The notes beneath the pieces were generated by a model that was not told the DNA's origin, ran no database searches, and saw only the letters and a program-made list of their open reading frames with translations. A stretch of DNA of 64,000 nucleotides from Shewanella polaris (GTDB lineage: Bacteria > Pseudomonadota > Gammaproteobacteria > Enterobacterales > Shewanellaceae). The stretch spans positions 4,402,001 through 4,466,000 of the forward strand of contig NZ_CP041036.1 of the NCBI RefSeq assembly GCF_006385555.1. The letters are read 5' to 3'. The position numbers and the translations under genes are program-made. Positions 42,395-54,578 of the stretch are shown piece by piece (the stretch's first letter is position 1; each line of letters opens with the position of its first letter).

Positions 42395-45300
42395 TTAATC
42401 TTGGCTACCAGCCAAGTTTAAGAGATCTGCTAGGTTCTGTTCAGCTTCGCTTGCAGTCACAGTTGTCGTTGCCACTTTGCCACGAGAACTTGCCGCTTTG
42501 GCGCGTTCTTCGTTACGGGCAATGTGATAAGCATAACCTGTACCAGCAGGGATCAAACGACCTACGATTACGTTTTCTTTAAGACCACGTAATGGATCGC
42601 TCTTACCACCAACGGCCGCTTCAGTTAACACACGAGTGGTTTCCTGGAACGATGCTGCTGAGATGAATGATTCAGTAGCCAAAGATGCTTTGGTAATACC
42701 AAGTAATTCACGCTCAAACGTTGCAGGAGTCTTACCTTGAGCGATTAACTCACGGTTAGCAATCTTCACGCGTGCAACTTCTGCTTGCTCACCTTCTAAG
42801 AAATCAGTGTCGCCTGTTGAAGTGATTAAACACTTACGTAGCATTTGACGAATGATAACTTCGATGTGTTTGTCGTTGATCTTAACGCCCTGTAGACGGT
42901 AAACATCTTGTACTTCGTTCACAATGTAGTTTGCTACGTTGTGTATACCACGAAGACGAAGAATGTCATGAGCCGCTTCTGGGCCGTCTGCAATAACTTC
43001 ACCACGTTCGACTTTTTCACCTTCGAACACGTTCAAGTTACGCCACTTAGGGATCATCTCTTCATAGTGTTCACTGCCATCAGCTGGAGTGATCACTAGA
43101 CGACGCTTACCTTTAGTTTCCTTACCGAACGAGATAGTACCAGAGATTTCTGCAAGAATTGCAGGCTCTTTTGGCTTACGCGCTTCAAATAAGTCAGCAA
43201 CACGTGGAAGACCACCGGTGATGTCGCGTGTTTTAGACGATTCTTGTGGAATACGTGCTAATGCGTCACCAACGTTGATTTTCGCGTTATCGTCTTTTGA
43301 CACAATCGCGTGACCAGGTAAGAAATATTGAGCTGGTACTTCTGTACCAGGGATCTTTAAGTCATTACCATCAGCATCAACTAAGCGTATTGCAGGCCGT
43401 AGTTCTTTACCTGCTGAAGTACGCGCACCAACCTCAAGTACAACGACTGAAGATAAACCTGTTAATTCATCTGTTTGACGTGTCATGGTGACACCGTCAA
43501 TCATATCAACGAATTTAACACTACCTGCAACTTCAGAAATAATTGGGTGAGTATGTGGATCCCAGTTAGCAATAATTTGCCCAGCTGCAACGTCACAATC
43601 TTCCAATACCTCTAATACAGTACCGTAAGGTACTTTATAACGTTCTTTCTCACGACCTAGCTCATCGATGACGGCTAATTCAGAAGAACGAGATACGATA
43701 ACAAGTTTACCGTCGATGTTTGAAACATGCTTAGCATTATGTAACTTCAGAGAACCCGCGTTCTTAACTTGAACGTTGTTTTCTGCAGAAGCTCGAGATG
43801 CCGCACCACCAATGTGGAACGTACGCATGGTTAACTGTGTACCTGGTTCACCAATTGACTGCGCCGCAACAACACCAATAGCTTCACCGTGGTTGATAAT
43901 ATGACCACGAGCCAAGTCACGACCGTAACACGCTGCACACACACCGAAGTCTGTTTCACAGGTAATTACAGAACGTACTATCACTTCATCAATACTGTGG
44001 TCTTCTAACGTATTACACCAGGCTTCATCAAGAAGTGTGTTGCGTGGAGCAAGCACTTCATTTGTACCAGGCTTCATAACGTCAAGAGCAACAACACGAC
44101 CTAGAACACGTTCACGTAATGGCTCAACAACATCTCCACCTTCAATAAGTGGTTTCATTGTTAGACCATGTTCAACACCACAGTCATCTTCAATAACGAC
44201 TAAGTCTTGTGCAACGTCTACTAAACGACGAGTTAAGTAACCCGAGTTAGCTGTCTTCAATGCGGTATCGGCAAGACCTTTACGCGCACCGTGAGTAGAA
44301 ATAAAGTACTGTAGTACGTTTAGACCTTCACGGAAGTTTGCTGTAATTGGGGTTTCGATGATTGAGCCATCAGGCTTAGCCATCAAACCACGCATACCCG
44401 CTAACTGACGGATCTGAGCTGCACTACCACGAGCGCCCGAGTCAGCCATCATATAGATGCTGTTAAACGATGCTTGTTGCTCTGGTACACCATCACGGTT
44501 AATCACTGTCTCAGTAGACAGGTTTTCCATCATAGCCTTAGAGACTTTTTCGTTAGCACTTGCCCAAATATCGATGACTTTGTTGTAACGCTCACCGGCA
44601 GTAACAAGACCTGATTGGAACTGCTCTTGAATTTCAAGCACTTCAGCTTCAGCTTCTGCAACTAAGGTGTATTTCTCGTCTGGAATAACCATGTCATCGA
44701 TACCAACAGAGGCACCAGAAATGGTTGCAAAACGGAAACCGGTATACATCAATTGGTCAGCAAAGATAACAGTATCTTTAAGACCTAGTTGACGGTAACA
44801 GGTGTTCAACAACTTAGAAATCTGCTTCTTACCCATGTTTTGGTTAACCAAATCATACGATAAGCCTTCAGGCAGAATTAATGATAAAAGAGCACGACCA
44901 ACTGTAGTATCAATGATACGAGTTGCTTTCGTTCTTTCGCCATCTTCAGCTATATGAGTCTCAGTAATACGCACTTTAACGCGAGCATGTAATTCAGCAA
45001 CACCTGTGGCGTATGCTTTCTCTACTTCTGATACATCAGAGAAAGCCATGCCTTCACCGAGACCATTAATACATTCACGGCTAGTGTAATACAAACCTAA
45101 TACAACGTCTTGAGACGGTGTAATAACAGGCTCACCGTTAGCTGGTGACAAAATGTTGTTGGTTGACATCATCAGCGCACGAGCTTCTAACTGAGCTTCA
45201 AGCGTTAATGGTACGTGAACCGCCATTTGGTCACCGTCGAAGTCGGCGTTATATGCCGCACAAACTAACGGGTGCAATTGAATTGCTTTACCTTCAATCA

Positions 45301-46621
45301 AAACAGGTTCAAATGCTTGAATACCTAGTCTGTGAAGTGTTGGTGCACGGTTAAGCATTACTGGATGTTCACGAATCACTTCGTCTAACACATCCCATAC
45401 TTCAGCCTGTTCGCGTTCAACCATTTTCTTAGCAGCTTTAATAGTAGTCGCTAAACCACGACCTTCTAACTTGCCGTAAATGAATGGCTTGAATAACTCA
45501 AGTGCCATCTTCTTAGGAAGACCACACTGATGCAGACGTAAAGTAGGTCCTACGGTAATTACCGAACGGCCTGAATAGTCAACACGCTTACCAAGTAAGT
45601 TCTGACGGAAACGACCTTGCTTACCCTTGATCATATCAGCAAGAGATTTAAGCGGACGCTTGTTAGAACCGGTAATAGCACGACCGCGACGACCGTTATC
45701 TAATAGCGCATCAACTGACTCTTGCAACATACGCTTTTCGTTACGTACGATAATGTCAGGCGCAGCTAAATCTAACAGACGCTTTAAGCGGTTGTTACGG
45801 TTAATAACACGACGATAAAGATCGTTAAGATCTGATGTCGCGAAACGACCACCATCTAACGGCACTAATGGACGTAGATCAGGTGGAAGAACCGGTAATA
45901 CTTTTAAGATCATCCACTCTGGCTTGTTGCCAGAAGTGAAAAATGCTTCCATCAGCTTAAGGCGCTTAGTGACCTTCTTACGACGGGTTTCAGAGTTAAT
46001 TGATGGCAACTCTTCACGCATTTGCTCGATCTGTTCTTCTAAGTTGATAGCACGTAGCAATTCAAGAACTGCTTCTGCACCCATCTTAGCTTCAAACTCA
46101 TCACCGTATTCTTCTAACGCATCGAGATACGTTTCTTCGGTTAGCATTTGGCCGCGCTCAAGCGTGGTCATGCCAGGCTCGATAACAACAAATGATTCGA
46201 AATACAGTACGCGTTCAATATCACGTAACGTCATGTCCAGCATTAAGCCAATACGAGACGGAAGTGATTTTAAGAACCAAATGTGGGCGACTGGGCTTGC
46301 CAAATCAATGTGACCCATGCGTTCACGACGCACTTTAGTCTGGGTAACTTCTACGCCACACTTTTCACAAATAACACCACGGTGCTTCAAACGCTTGTAT
46401 TTACCACACAAACATTCGTAATCTTTAACCGGACCGAAGATACGCGCACAGAACAAACCTTCACGTTCAGGCTTGAATGTACGGTAGTTAATGGTTTCTG
46501 GCTTCTTTACTTCACCAAAAGACCAAGAACGGATTAGATCTGGCGAGGCCAAACCAATTTTTATACCGTTAAATTCTTCAGTCTTACTTTGCTGCTTAAG
46601 AAACTTTAATAAGTCTTTCAC
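42395..46621 (-). CDS. rpoC: DNA-directed RNA polymerase beta' subunit
   Basis: Catalytic subunit, 1408 residues (E. coli 1407). The N-terminal zinc finger [20 protein letters not shown], the catalytic NADFDGDQM with three Mg-binding Asp, the second zinc site with [17 protein letters not shown], and the trigger-helix region ([20 protein letters not shown]) are visible. It starts 83 bases after rpoB. Confidence 0.99.
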   Translation of the reverse strand: MKDLLKFLKQQSKTEEFNGIKIGLASPDLIRSWSFGEVKKPETINYRTFKPEREGLFCARIFGPVKDYECLCGKYKRLKHRGVICEKCGVEVTQTKVRRERMGHIDLASPVAHIWFLKSLPSRIGLMLDMTLRDIERVLYFESFVVIEPGMTTLERGQMLTEETYLDALEEYGDEFEAKMGAEAVLELLRAINLEEQIEQMREELPSINSETRRKKVTKRLKLMEAFFTSGNKPEWMILKVLPVLPPDLRPLVPLDGGRFATSDLNDLYRRVINRNNRLKRLLDLAAPDIIVRNEKRMLQESVDALLDNGRRGRAITGSNKRPLKSLADMIKGKQGRFRQNLLGKRVDYSGRSVITVGPTLRLHQCGLPKKMALELFKPFIYGKLEGRGLATTIKAAKKMVEREQAEVWDVLDEVIREHPVMLNRAPTLHRLGIQAFEPVLIEGKAIQLHPLVCAAYNADFDGDQMAVHVPLTLEAQLEARALMMSTNNILSPANGEPVITPSQDVVLGLYYTSRECINGLGEGMAFSDVSEVEKAYATGVAELHARVKVRITETHIAEDGERTKATRIIDTTVGRALLSLILPEGLSYDLVNQNMGKKQISKLLNTCYRQLGLKDTVIFADQLMYTGFRFATISGASVGIDDMVIPDEKYTLVAEAEAEVLEIQEQFQSGLVTAGERYNKVIDIWASANEKVSKAMMENLSTETVINRDGVPEQQASFNSIYMMADSGARGSAAQIRQLAGMRGLMAKPDGSIIETPITANFREGLNVLQYFISTHGARKGLADTALKTANSGYLTRRLVDVAQDLVVIEDDCGVEHGLTMKPLIEGGDVVEPLRERVLGRVVALDVMKPGTNEVLAPRNTLLDEAWCNTLEDHSIDEVIVRSVITCETDFGVCAACYGRDLARGHIINHGEAIGVVAAQSIGEPGTQLTMRTFHIGGAASRASAENNVQVKNAGSLKLHNAKHVSNIDGKLVIVSRSSELAVIDELGREKERYKVPYGTVLEVLEDCDVAAGQIIANWDPHTHPIISEVAGSVKFVDMIDGVTMTRQTDELTGLSSVVVLEVGARTSAGKELRPAIRLVDADGNDLKIPGTEVPAQYFLPGHAIVSKDDNAKINVGDALARIPQESSKTRDITGGLPRVADLFEARKPKEPAILAEISGTISFGKETKGKRRLVITPADGSEHYEEMIPKWRNLNVFEGEKVERGEVIADGPEAAHDILRLRGIHNVANYIVNEVQDVYRLQGVKINDKHIEVIIRQMLRKCLITSTGDTDFLEGEQAEVARVKIANRELIAQGKTPATFERELLGITKASLATESFISAASFQETTRVLTEAAVGGKSDPLRGLKENVIVGRLIPAGTGYAYHIARNEERAKAASSRGKVATTTVTASEAEQNLADLLNLAGSQD

Positions 46622-46703
46622 GTTTCTCTCCTGAAGGAGTTAAACCAGGTGCTTTGCTGATGCAAAGCACCCTTGGTTACCAAACATTGCTTAAGTGCGA
46701 TGC

Positions 46704-49700
46704 TTACTCTTGATCCAACTCGATATTAATACCGAGTGAACGAATTTCCTTCAACAATACGTTGAAAGACTCAGGCATGCCAGGTTGCATCTGATAGTTA
46801 CCGTCTACAATACTCTTATACATCTGAGTACGACCGTTAACGTCATCTGACTTAACTGTTAGCATTTCTTGTAGAGTATAAGCTGCACCGTATGCTTCAA
46901 GTGCCCACACTTCCATCTCACCGAAACGTTGACCACCAAACTGAGCTTTACCGCCCAATGGTTGTTGTGTAACTAAGCTGTATGAACCTGTAGAACGGGC
47001 ATGCATCTTGTCATCAACTAAGTGGTTCAATTTAAGCATATACATGTAACCAACAGTTACTTTACGCTCAAATTCGTTACCGGTACGGCCGTCACATAAT
47101 GTCAACTGACCAGACTCAGGCAAGCCTGCAAGAGCAAGCATTTGCTTGATCTCTTTCTCTTTAGCACCATCGAATGCTGGTGTTGCAATTGGAATACCAC
47201 CTTTAAGGTTAGTTGCCAATCGTACAACTTCATCATCAGTGAATGAATCGATATCAACGCGCTGAAGCACGTCATCACCTAATTCATAAACCTGTTTGAT
47301 GTAACCACGAAGTTCGGCAATTTCACGCTGCTCTTCAAGCATAGCGGTAATCTTATTACCGATACCCTTCGCCGCTGCGCCCATGTGGACTTCAAGTACC
47401 TGACCGATGTTCATACGCGATGGTACGCCCAATGGGTTAAGTACGATGTCTACAGGATTACCTTCTTCATCGTATGGCATGTCTTCAACTGGACAAATCT
47501 TCGAGATAACACCTTTGTTACCATGACGACCCGCCATCTTGTCACCAGGCTGGATAGTACGTTTAACTGCAAGGTAAACCTTAACAATCTTCAATACACC
47601 AGGTGCCAAGTCATCACCTTGGGTGATCTTACGTCGCTTGATTTCAAACGTCTTATCAAAATCAGCTTTTAGCTCTTCGTGCTGTTCAGCCAACTGTTCT
47701 AATTCAGTTTGTTTTGCTTCGTCATCGATAACTTGTATTAACACATCTTTACGTGGGATCTCAGCTAACTTAGCTTCTGAGAAACCAACAGACAGTAACA
47801 AGTTACGTGCACGGCCCAATACACCTTCTTCAAGGATCTTGAACTCTTCACCTAAGTCTTTACGAGCTTGGCGAACATGCAATTCTTCGATTTCAAGCGC
47901 GCGCTTGTCTTTCTCAACGCCGTCACGGGTAAATACCTGGACGTCGATGATGGTGCCTTTCACTGAGTTAGGAACACGTAACGAGCTGTCCTTAACATCA
48001 GAAGCTTTTTCACCAAAAATTGCTCGGAGTAGTTTCTCTTCTGGAGTTAACTGTGTTTCACCCTTAGGTGTCACTTTACCCACAAGAATGTCGCCACCCT
48101 TCACTTCTGCACCAATGTAAACGATACCTGACTCATCTAATTTAGATAAAGCAGACTCACCTACGTTTGGAATGTCAGCAGTGATTTCTTCACTACCCAA
48201 TTTAGTATCACGAGCAATACAAGAAAGCTCTTGAATATGGATAGTCGTGAAACGATCTTCTTGCGCTACGCGCTCAGAAATCAAGATCGAATCTTCGAAG
48301 TTATAACCGTTCCAAGGCATGAACGCGATACGCATGTTTTGACCAAGAGCCAAATCACCTAAATCGGTTGATGGACCATCTGCCAATACGTCACCACGAA
48401 CCACTGGCTCACCAACAGAACAACAAGGACGTTGGTTAATACAAGTGTTTTGGTTTGAACGGGTATATTTAGTTAAGTTATAAATGTCGATACCAGCTTC
48501 ACCTGCGTGTAGCTCATCTTCATTTACTTTAACTACGATACGGCTAGCGTCAACATAATCAACCACACCGCCACGTTTTGCAGCTACAACCACACCAGAG
48601 TCAACAGCAAGAGTACGTTCAATACCCGTTCCGACTAACGGCTTATCAGCACGTAAAGTAGGTACTGCTTGACGTTGCATGTTTGCACCCATCAATGCGC
48701 GGTTAGCATCATCGTGTTCTAAGAACGGAATTAATGATGCCGCAACAGAAATAATCTGCTGTGGTGATACATCCATATATTGAACATCAGCAGCACGCAT
48801 AAAGGTAGATTCACCTTTATGACGACAAGCAATTTGTTCTTCAACCATGCGGCCATTAGCATCAACTTCGATGTTTGCCTGTGCAATAACATAACGGCCT
48901 TCTTCGATAGCTGATAAGTATTCAACTTCATCAGTAATCACACCATCAACCACTTTGCGGTAAGGTGTTTCTAAGAAACCATACGAGTTAGTACGTGCAA
49001 AACTTGCTAATGAGTTGATTAGACCAATGTTTGGACCCTCAGGGGTTTCAATTGGACATAAACGACCGTAGTGAGTTGGATGTACGTCACGGACTTCGAA
49101 GCCTGCACGTTCACGAGTCAAACCACCAGGGCCAAGCGCAGAAATACGACGCTTATGCGTCACTTCTGATAGCGGGTTGTTTTGATCCATAAACTGTGAC
49201 AACTGTGAAGAACCAAAGAATTCTTTCACTGCTGCTGAAATTGGCTTCGCATTAATTAAGTCTTGTGGCATAAGCTCGTTTAAATCGCCTAAAGATAGAC
49301 GTTCACGAACAGCACGCTCAACACGGACTAAACCAACACGGAACTGGTTTTCAGCCATCTCACCGACACTACGAATACGACGGTTGCCTAAGTGGTCAAT
49401 ATCATCGACTTCATCATAACCGTTACGGATTTCAATGATTTTCTTCATAACGCAAACGATGTCATCTTTAGACAACACGCCGCGACCTTCATCTTCAGCA
49501 ATCTCAAGACGACGGTTGAACTTCATACGACCTACTTTAGATAAGTCATAACGTTCTTCACTGAAGAATAGGTTTTGGAATAAACCTTCAGCAGCATCTT
49601 TGGTTGGTGGCTCGCCAGGACGCATCATACGGTAGATTTCAACTAACGCTTCTAAGCGATTAGTTGTTGAATCAATACGTAATGTATCCGCAATATAAGC

Positions 49701-50735
49701 ACCATGATCAAGGTCATTGATAAATAACGTATCAATATCCTTAATACCAGCAAGTGATAACTTAGCTAAATCTTCTAAGGTAATCTCACTGTTTGCTGTC
49801 ACTAAAACTTCACCGGTATCTTCATCGATGTAGTCTTGAGCAGCATACTTACCAACAATATAATCTACTGGTACTTCAAGCTCAGTAGTGTTGGTTTTTT
49901 CAAGTTGCTTAATATGACGCGCCGTAATGCGACGGCCAGCTTCGACTAATAAAGTGCCTTCAGCATCTTTAATGTCATAGCCTGCAGTTTCACCACGTAA
50001 ACGATCAGGCACAAGTGCCATAACTAACGAATCTTTCTTGATCTTAAATTGAATACGCTCAAAGAATAAATCTAAGATGTCCTGAGTAGAGTATTCAAGT
50101 GCACGTAAAATAATCGTTGCCGGTAATTTACGACGACGGTCAATACGTACGAATAAAGCATCTTTAGGATCGAATTCAAAGTCAAGCCATGAACCACGGT
50201 AAGGAATAATACGTGCGTTATACAGCACCTTACCAGAAGAGTGGGTTTTACCACGGTCATGATCAAAGAACACACCTGGAGAACGGTGTAACTGAGACAC
50301 GATTACACGCTCAGTACCGTTAATAACGAAAGTACCGTTATTCGTCATCATAGGTATATCACCCATGTAGACTTCTTGCTCTTTAATGTCTTTAACAGTG
50401 CCAGCAGCAGCTTCACGGTCAAACAACACCATGCGTAATTTAACGCGAAGTGGTGCAGAATAAGTTACACCGCGGATCTGACATTCTTTCACATCAAAAA
50501 CTGGCTCACCTAGCTTGTAGCTGACATATTGCAGCTCAGAGTAGCCAGAAAAGCTCTTGATAGGAAAAACGCTACGGAATGCGGCTTCTAAGCCACGCTC
50601 ACCCGTAGGGTCTTGATCGGTGAACTTCTTAAAAGAGTCTAACTGGATAGACAATAAATAAGGGATATCCAAAACTTTTGGACGCTTACCAAAGTCTTTG
50701 CGAATACGCTTCTTTTCAGAATAGGAGTAAACCAT
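46704..50735 (-). CDS. rpoB: DNA-directed RNA polymerase beta subunit
   Basis: Catalytic subunit of RNA polymerase, 1343 residues from the ATG at 50735 ([19 protein letters not shown]), which has AGAGGAAA upstream; E. coli has 1342. The rifampicin pocket ([20 protein letters not shown]) is the wild-type sensitive sequence. Co-transcribed with rplJL through an attenuator and followed by rpoC. Confidence 0.99.
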   Translation of the reverse strand: MVYSYSEKKRIRKDFGKRPKVLDIPYLLSIQLDSFKKFTDQDPTGERGLEAAFRSVFPIKSFSGYSELQYVSYKLGEPVFDVKECQIRGVTYSAPLRVKLRMVLFDREAAAGTVKDIKEQEVYMGDIPMMTNNGTFVINGTERVIVSQLHRSPGVFFDHDRGKTHSSGKVLYNARIIPYRGSWLDFEFDPKDALFVRIDRRRKLPATIILRALEYSTQDILDLFFERIQFKIKKDSLVMALVPDRLRGETAGYDIKDAEGTLLVEAGRRITARHIKQLEKTNTTELEVPVDYIVGKYAAQDYIDEDTGEVLVTANSEITLEDLAKLSLAGIKDIDTLFINDLDHGAYIADTLRIDSTTNRLEALVEIYRMMRPGEPPTKDAAEGLFQNLFFSEERYDLSKVGRMKFNRRLEIAEDEGRGVLSKDDIVCVMKKIIEIRNGYDEVDDIDHLGNRRIRSVGEMAENQFRVGLVRVERAVRERLSLGDLNELMPQDLINAKPISAAVKEFFGSSQLSQFMDQNNPLSEVTHKRRISALGPGGLTRERAGFEVRDVHPTHYGRLCPIETPEGPNIGLINSLASFARTNSYGFLETPYRKVVDGVITDEVEYLSAIEEGRYVIAQANIEVDANGRMVEEQIACRHKGESTFMRAADVQYMDVSPQQIISVAASLIPFLEHDDANRALMGANMQRQAVPTLRADKPLVGTGIERTLAVDSGVVVAAKRGGVVDYVDASRIVVKVNEDELHAGEAGIDIYNLTKYTRSNQNTCINQRPCCSVGEPVVRGDVLADGPSTDLGDLALGQNMRIAFMPWNGYNFEDSILISERVAQEDRFTTIHIQELSCIARDTKLGSEEITADIPNVGESALSKLDESGIVYIGAEVKGGDILVGKVTPKGETQLTPEEKLLRAIFGEKASDVKDSSLRVPNSVKGTIIDVQVFTRDGVEKDKRALEIEELHVRQARKDLGEEFKILEEGVLGRARNLLLSVGFSEAKLAEIPRKDVLIQVIDDEAKQTELEQLAEQHEELKADFDKTFEIKRRKITQGDDLAPGVLKIVKVYLAVKRTIQPGDKMAGRHGNKGVISKICPVEDMPYDEEGNPVDIVLNPLGVPSRMNIGQVLEVHMGAAAKGIGNKITAMLEEQREIAELRGYIKQVYELGDDVLQRVDIDSFTDDEVVRLATNLKGGIPIATPAFDGAKEKEIKQMLALAGLPESGQLTLCDGRTGNEFERKVTVGYMYMLKLNHLVDDKMHARSTGSYSLVTQQPLGGKAQFGGQRFGEMEVWALEAYGAAYTLQEMLTVKSDDVNGRTQMYKSIVDGNYQMQPGMPESFNVLLKEIRSLGINIELDQE

Positions 50736-50898
50736 GGGTTTCCTCTGCTTACGAGATGTGACCAAGACTGAAATAATATAATTAAATCAGCACGTTTGCC
50801 TATCACCGTTGATGGCAAGAACCTAACCAGTAATCTCTGCTAGGGACTGCTAAAACTGGCGACAAACGGTGAAAAAAAATCGCCTGCGCATAGAGCGC

Positions 50899-50930
50899 AA
50901 AAAAGGCCGACGGTTAAAAAACCGCCAGCC
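50899..50930 (-). terminator. rplL-rpoB attenuator
   Basis: On the minus strand GGCTGGCGGTT pairs with AACCGTCGGCC (two G-U pairs) around TTTT, followed by T6, 40 bases after the rplL stop. In E. coli a terminator at this place reduces RNA polymerase subunit synthesis relative to L7/L12; the same partial termination is inferred. Confidence 0.85.
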
Positions 50931-50969
50931 TTCACCCAATTACTTGGGTGATGCAAGCTAAATTACAGC

Positions 50970-51335
50970 TTACTTAACTTCAACAGAAGCACCTGCAGCT
51001 TCTAAATCAGTTTTAAGAGTAGCAGCTTCTTCTTTGCTTACGCCTTCTTTAACAGCGATTGGCGAAGATTCAGCCATAGTCTTAGCTTCTTTCAAGCCAA
51101 GACCAGTAGCGCTACGTAGTGCTTTAATCACGGCAACTTTGTTTTCGCCGAATGAAGTAAGTACTACGTCAAATTCTGTTTGCTCTTCAGCAGCAACAGC
51201 ATCGCCACCGCCAGAAACTACTGCAGCAGCAGCAGAAACGCCGAATTTTTCTTCCATAGCTTCGATTAGTTCAACAACTTCCATTACAGACATTGCTGCG
51301 AAAGCTTCTAACATTTGGTCTTTAGTGATAGACAT
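50970..51335 (-). CDS. rplL: 50S ribosomal protein L7/L12
   Basis: Stalk protein recruiting translational GTPases, 121 residues. N-terminal dimer domain, Ala-rich hinge ([17 protein letters not shown]) and C-terminal factor-binding domain ([19 protein letters not shown]) are seen. Present in several copies per ribosome, so it is made in excess of its neighbours. Confidence 0.98.
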   Translation of the reverse strand: MSITKDQMLEAFAAMSVMEVVELIEAMEEKFGVSAAAAVVSGGGDAVAAEEQTEFDVVLTSFGENKVAVIKALRSATGLGLKEAKTMAESSPIAVKEGVSKEEAATLKTDLEAAGASVEVK

Positions 51336-51389
51336 TAGAAATTTTTCCTATTGTTCTGAATTCAATTTTATTAAGCTGCCTGCTTAAAA

Positions 51390-51890
51390 TTAAGCGGCAT
51401 CTTGTTTTTGATCGCGAAGGGCGGCCAATGTACGAACGAACTTGCCAGCAGATGCTTCTTTCATAGTCATCATCAACTGAGCTAGTGCTTCTTCGTATGT
51501 TGGTAGTTTCGCTAAACGATCAATGTCAGCTGCAGGGATAAACATCCCTTCGAAAGCTGCACCTTTAACTTCAAATTTATCTTGTCCCTTAGCGAAGTCT
51601 TTTAATAGACGCGCTGCAGCACCTGGGTGCTCGTTAGAGAAAGCAATTAAAGTTGGGCCAGTGAACGTTTCTGCTAGGCACTCAAAAGCTGTACCTTGAA
51701 CTGCACGACGAGCAAGAGTGTTACGTACTACACGTACAAACACACCATTTTCGCGAGCAGCTTTACGCAGACCGGTCATAGCACCTACAGTTACGCCACG
51801 TGAATCGGCAACAACTGCAGAAAGTGCACCTTTGGCAGCTTCGTTGACTTCAGCAACAATTGCCTGTTTGTCTTCGAGTCTTAATGCCAT
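51390..51890 (-). CDS. rplJ: 50S ribosomal protein L10
   Basis: Stalk base that carries L7/L12 dimers, 166 residues, with [19 protein letters not shown] and [16 protein letters not shown]. In E. coli the L10-L7/L12 complex represses this operon by binding the leader, which here is long (about 270 bases). Confidence 0.98.
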   Translation of the reverse strand: MALRLEDKQAIVAEVNEAAKGALSAVVADSRGVTVGAMTGLRKAARENGVFVRVVRNTLARRAVQGTAFECLAETFTGPTLIAFSNEHPGAAARLLKDFAKGQDKFEVKGAAFEGMFIPAADIDRLAKLPTYEEALAQLMMTMKEASAGKFVRTLAALRDQKQDAA

Positions 51891-52125
51891 TGGCTTTACT
51901 CCTGGATTCTACCTAGGGAATTCCCTAGTATTTACCAAATTAAACACTTATGTGTTTAATTACTTACGGTGCAGATTTTCCAGTAAAAAAATTTAGCTGG
52001 GGCCTGACACCGTCTACGCTGGAAATTAAGTTAATCTCGCGATTAACACCTGCGGTCTTGGACGGAAACCGACTCTAATATGTAAAAGTTCGAAAACGAT
52101 TACATAAAAGCGGCTTCAACCCACA
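51891..52125 (-). promoter_or_regulatory. rplJ leader, L10-type autoregulatory region
   Basis: Untranslated leader between the promoter overlapping the rplA end and rplJ. It contains two strong stems: the perfect palindrome CTAGGGAATTCCCTAG (51913-51928) and AATTAAACAC paired with GTGTTTAATT (51938-51961). The location matches the L10 leader of E. coli; I have not verified the L10 binding fold. Confidence 0.55.
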
Positions 52126-52135
52126 AAGTGCGCGC

Positions 52136-52164
52136 ATTATAGACTAATACGCGCGCTTTGTATA
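52136..52164 (-). promoter_or_regulatory. Promoter for rplJL-rpoBC, directly after rplA
   Basis: TATACA and a perfect TATAAT (52136-52141) are separated by 17 bases on the minus strand, beginning at the base after the rplA stop codon. The -10 sits in the loop of an inverted repeat (CAAAGTGCGCGC at 52124-52135 with GCGCGCTTTG at 52151-52160). E. coli has a promoter (PL10) at the same place. Confidence 0.55.
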
Positions 52165-52866
52165 TTACTTAGCTTCTTCCAGAGAACTCTGGTCGATAGC
52201 AACACCTGCACCCATAGTGGTAGAGATGCTGACTTTCTTAATGTAAATACCTTTTGCAACTGCAGGCTTAGCCTTTTTCAGTGCAGATATCAACGATTCT
52301 AAGTTTTCTTTTAACTGTTCAGCAGTGAAAGTTACTTTGCCAATAGTTGTATGAATAATACCATTCTTGTCATTTCTGTAACGAACTTGACCCGCTTTGG
52401 CATTTTTAACTGCTTCAGCAACGTTAGGCGTTACTGTACCAGTTTTAGGGTTAGGCATTAAACCACGAGGGCCTAAAATTTGACCTAACATACCAACAAC
52501 GCGCATAGCATCAGGAGATGCGATAACAACGTCAAAGTTCATTTCACCAGCTTTAACTTGTGCAGCTAAATCTTCCATACCCACAAGTTCAGCGCCAGCA
52601 GCTTTAGCAGCTTCAGCGTTTGCACCTTGAGTGAATACAGCAACACGAACGTCACGACCAGTACCATGTGGCAGTACAGTTGCACCACGCACGTTTTGAT
52701 CTGATTTACGAGGATCGATACCTAGATTAACAGCAACGTCAACACTCTCTACAAATTTAGCTGTCGCTAATTCTTGTAAAAGTGTTACAGCTTCGTTGAT
52801 GTCATACATTTTTGTTACATCAACTTTTTCGCGGATAACGCGAGCACGCTTAGTTAGCTTTGCCAT
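52165..52866 (-). CDS. rplA: 50S ribosomal protein L1
   Basis: L1-stalk protein and, in E. coli, translational repressor of rplK-rplA. The 233 residues begin [16 protein letters not shown] and contain the signature [24 protein letters not shown]. It starts 4 bases after rplK. Confidence 0.98.
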   Translation of the reverse strand: MAKLTKRARVIREKVDVTKMYDINEAVTLLQELATAKFVESVDVAVNLGIDPRKSDQNVRGATVLPHGTGRDVRVAVFTQGANAEAAKAAGAELVGMEDLAAQVKAGEMNFDVVIASPDAMRVVGMLGQILGPRGLMPNPKTGTVTPNVAEAVKNAKAGQVRYRNDKNGIIHTTIGKVTFTAEQLKENLESLISALKKAKPAVAKGIYIKKVSISTTMGAGVAIDQSSLEEAK

Positions 52867-52870
52867 TATA

Positions 52871-53299
52871 TTAATCCTCTACTACCAAACCCATTGAACG
52901 TGCAGTACCTTCAATTGAACGAGTCATCGCTTCAATATCAGCACCAGTCATATCAGCGGCTTTAGTTTCAGCAATTTCCTGAACAGCGCTACGCTTTATT
53001 GTTCCTACTTTTTCAGTATTAGGACGTCCAGAACCTGATTTCAGACCTGCTGCTTTAAGCAGTAGGAAAGATGCAGGTGGAGTCTTAGTTTCGAAAGTGA
53101 AAGAACGGTCGTTAAATACCGTGATAACAACAGGAATTGGCATGCCTTTTTCGAACTTTTCAGTACGAGCATTGAATGCTTTACAGAATTCCATGATGTT
53201 CACACCCTTTTGACCTAAAGCAGGACCAACTGGTGGAGACGGGTTTGCAGCACCGGCTGCTACTTGTAGCTTAATATAAGCTTCAATTTTCTTTGCCAT
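52871..53299 (-). CDS. rplK: 50S ribosomal protein L11
   Basis: GTPase-centre protein needed for RelA activation, 142 residues, with [20 protein letters not shown] in the N-terminal domain (thiostrepton region) and the RNA-binding C-terminal domain. First gene of the rplKA pair. Confidence 0.98.
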   Translation of the reverse strand: MAKKIEAYIKLQVAAGAANPSPPVGPALGQKGVNIMEFCKAFNARTEKFEKGMPIPVVITVFNDRSFTFETKTPPASFLLLKAAGLKSGSGRPNTEKVGTIKRSAVQEIAETKAADMTGADIEAMTRSIEGTARSMGLVVED

Positions 53300-53328
53300 G
53301 TCGACATTTCCTCAATTTGGGTTCAAAC

Positions 53329-53345
53329 GCATGTTGGCGACATGC
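53329..53345 (-). promoter_or_regulatory. Hairpin in the rplK leader, possible L1 target
   Basis: GCATGT pairs with ACATGC around CGCCA; an alternative TTGGC/GCCAA stem overlaps it. L1 represses rplKA through a leader structure in E. coli. I did not match the L1 consensus, so the role is a guess from position. Confidence 0.3.
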
Positions 53346-53376
53346 CAATACGCTCCCCTGAAAACAACGGGTGCGA

Positions 53377-53405
53377 ATTATATAAAAATCCGCACCCGCA
53401 AACAA
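53377..53405 (-). promoter_or_regulatory. Probable rplKA promoter
   Basis: TTGTTT and a perfect TATAAT (53377-53382) separated by 17 bases on the minus strand, in the 128-base gap between nusG and rplK, where E. coli has PL11. The -10 lies in the loop of an inverted repeat, CGGGTGCG with CGCACCCG (53369-53376 with 53391-53398), that could also act as a terminator for nusG. Confidence 0.55.
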
Positions 53406-53427
53406 TGTTTATTTGTAGTTATTTTAA

Positions 53428-53979
53428 TCAGCTCTTTTCAACTTGATTAAAATCTAATTCTACTGGTGTAGAACGACCAAATATCATCACTGATACTTTG
53501 ATGCGATCTTTTTCGTAATCAACTTCTTCGATGGTGCCATTAAAGTCAGCAAATGGACCGTCACACACACGAACAACTTCACCTGGTTCATACATGACAC
53601 GATGAGTTGGAGACTCGACAGTATCTTGAAGACGCTGAAGAATAGCATTAGCTTCTTTGTCAGAAATAGGTGCTGGACGATCTGATGTACCACCAATAAA
53701 GCCCATTACACGTGGGATACTTTTGACTAAATGCCAGCTATCGTCATTCATTTCCATCTGGACTAATACATAACCAGGGAAAAACTTACGTTCGCTTTTG
53801 CGACGTTGACCTGCACGCATTTCAACAACTTCTTCGGTAGGAACTAAGATCTCACCGAAGTATTCTTCCATATTGTGCATTTTGATATGTTCAAGCAGTG
53901 TTTTAAGAACACGGCCTTCATAGCCCGAAAAGGCTTGGATAACATACCATTTTTTTTTCGCTTCTGTAACTTCAGTCAT
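53428..53979 (-). CDS. nusG: Transcription termination/antitermination protein NusG
   Basis: Elongation factor coupling RNA polymerase to Rho and to the ribosome via S10, 183 residues. The NGN domain has [16 protein letters not shown] and [17 protein letters not shown]; the C-terminal KOW domain has [19 protein letters not shown]. It follows secE by 10 bases. Confidence 0.98.
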   Translation of the reverse strand: MTEVTEAKKKWYVIQAFSGYEGRVLKTLLEHIKMHNMEEYFGEILVPTEEVVEMRAGQRRKSERKFFPGYVLVQMEMNDDSWHLVKSIPRVMGFIGGTSDRPAPISDKEANAILQRLQDTVESPTHRVMYEPGEVVRVCDGPFADFNGTIEEVDYEKDRIKVSVMIFGRSTPVELDFNQVEKS

Positions 53980-53989
53980 TTTCAGATGC

Positions 53990-54361
53990 CTATACGCCAG
54001 TAATTAAATTGACAACTCTTAACAATACAGCATCAAATCCCCAAAGGATTAATGCCATAACTGCAGTAGCTGCAAGTACAATAAAGGTCGTATTTAACGC
54101 CTCTTGGCGAGTTGGCCAAACGACTTTACGCACTTCAATATGTGCTTCTCTAGCAAAAGATTGCGCTAGCTTACCCTTGCTTGTCTGCAGCGCAATGATA
54201 CCAGCTATAGCGAAGGCAATAATTACCCCAGCAACACGAGCGACTACATTAGCATCTGCATAAAATTGATTGGCTATAACAGCGGCAGCAACTAGCACTG
54301 CTGCTACGCCCCACTTAACGATATCCAAAGAATTACTCTGGTTTTCAGTATTTGTTGTCAT
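53990..54361 (-). CDS. secE: Preprotein translocase subunit SecE
   Basis: Essential small clamp subunit of SecYEG, 123 residues, the three-helix gammaproteobacterial form. Two helices at about residues 15-57 precede the conserved amphipathic [17 protein letters not shown] and the last membrane helix. It forms an operon with nusG. Confidence 0.97.
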   Translation of the reverse strand: MTTNTENQSNSLDIVKWGVAAVLVAAAVIANQFYADANVVARVAGVIIAFAIAGIIALQTSKGKLAQSFAREAHIEVRKVVWPTRQEALNTTFIVLAATAVMALILWGFDAVLLRVVNLITGV

Positions 54362-54481
54362 CGGTTAATTCCGTTACTCACTACGACCTGGGCTTAGCTT
54401 GGTAAACAACATATTTACCAAATCCGCATTTCCGAACATTCCCAGAAAATGCATAAGCACAGGGTCAAAAATCGGCCATAG

Positions 54482-54510
54482 ATTGTATTCTTATTCAGCT
54501 TTGTTCGCAA
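54482..54510 (-). promoter_or_regulatory. secE-nusG promoter
   Basis: TTGCGA (54505-54510) and TACAAT (54482-54487) separated by 17 bases on the minus strand, about 120 bases before secE. A stem-loop, TTGGTAAA with TTTACCAA (54399-54421), lies in the leader. Confidence 0.65.
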
Positions 54511-54578
54511 CAATACAGGTAAAGTAAGGTTAACAAATTAACTAAAAAATCAATTTTTAGTACCAATTTTGCTTTAAA

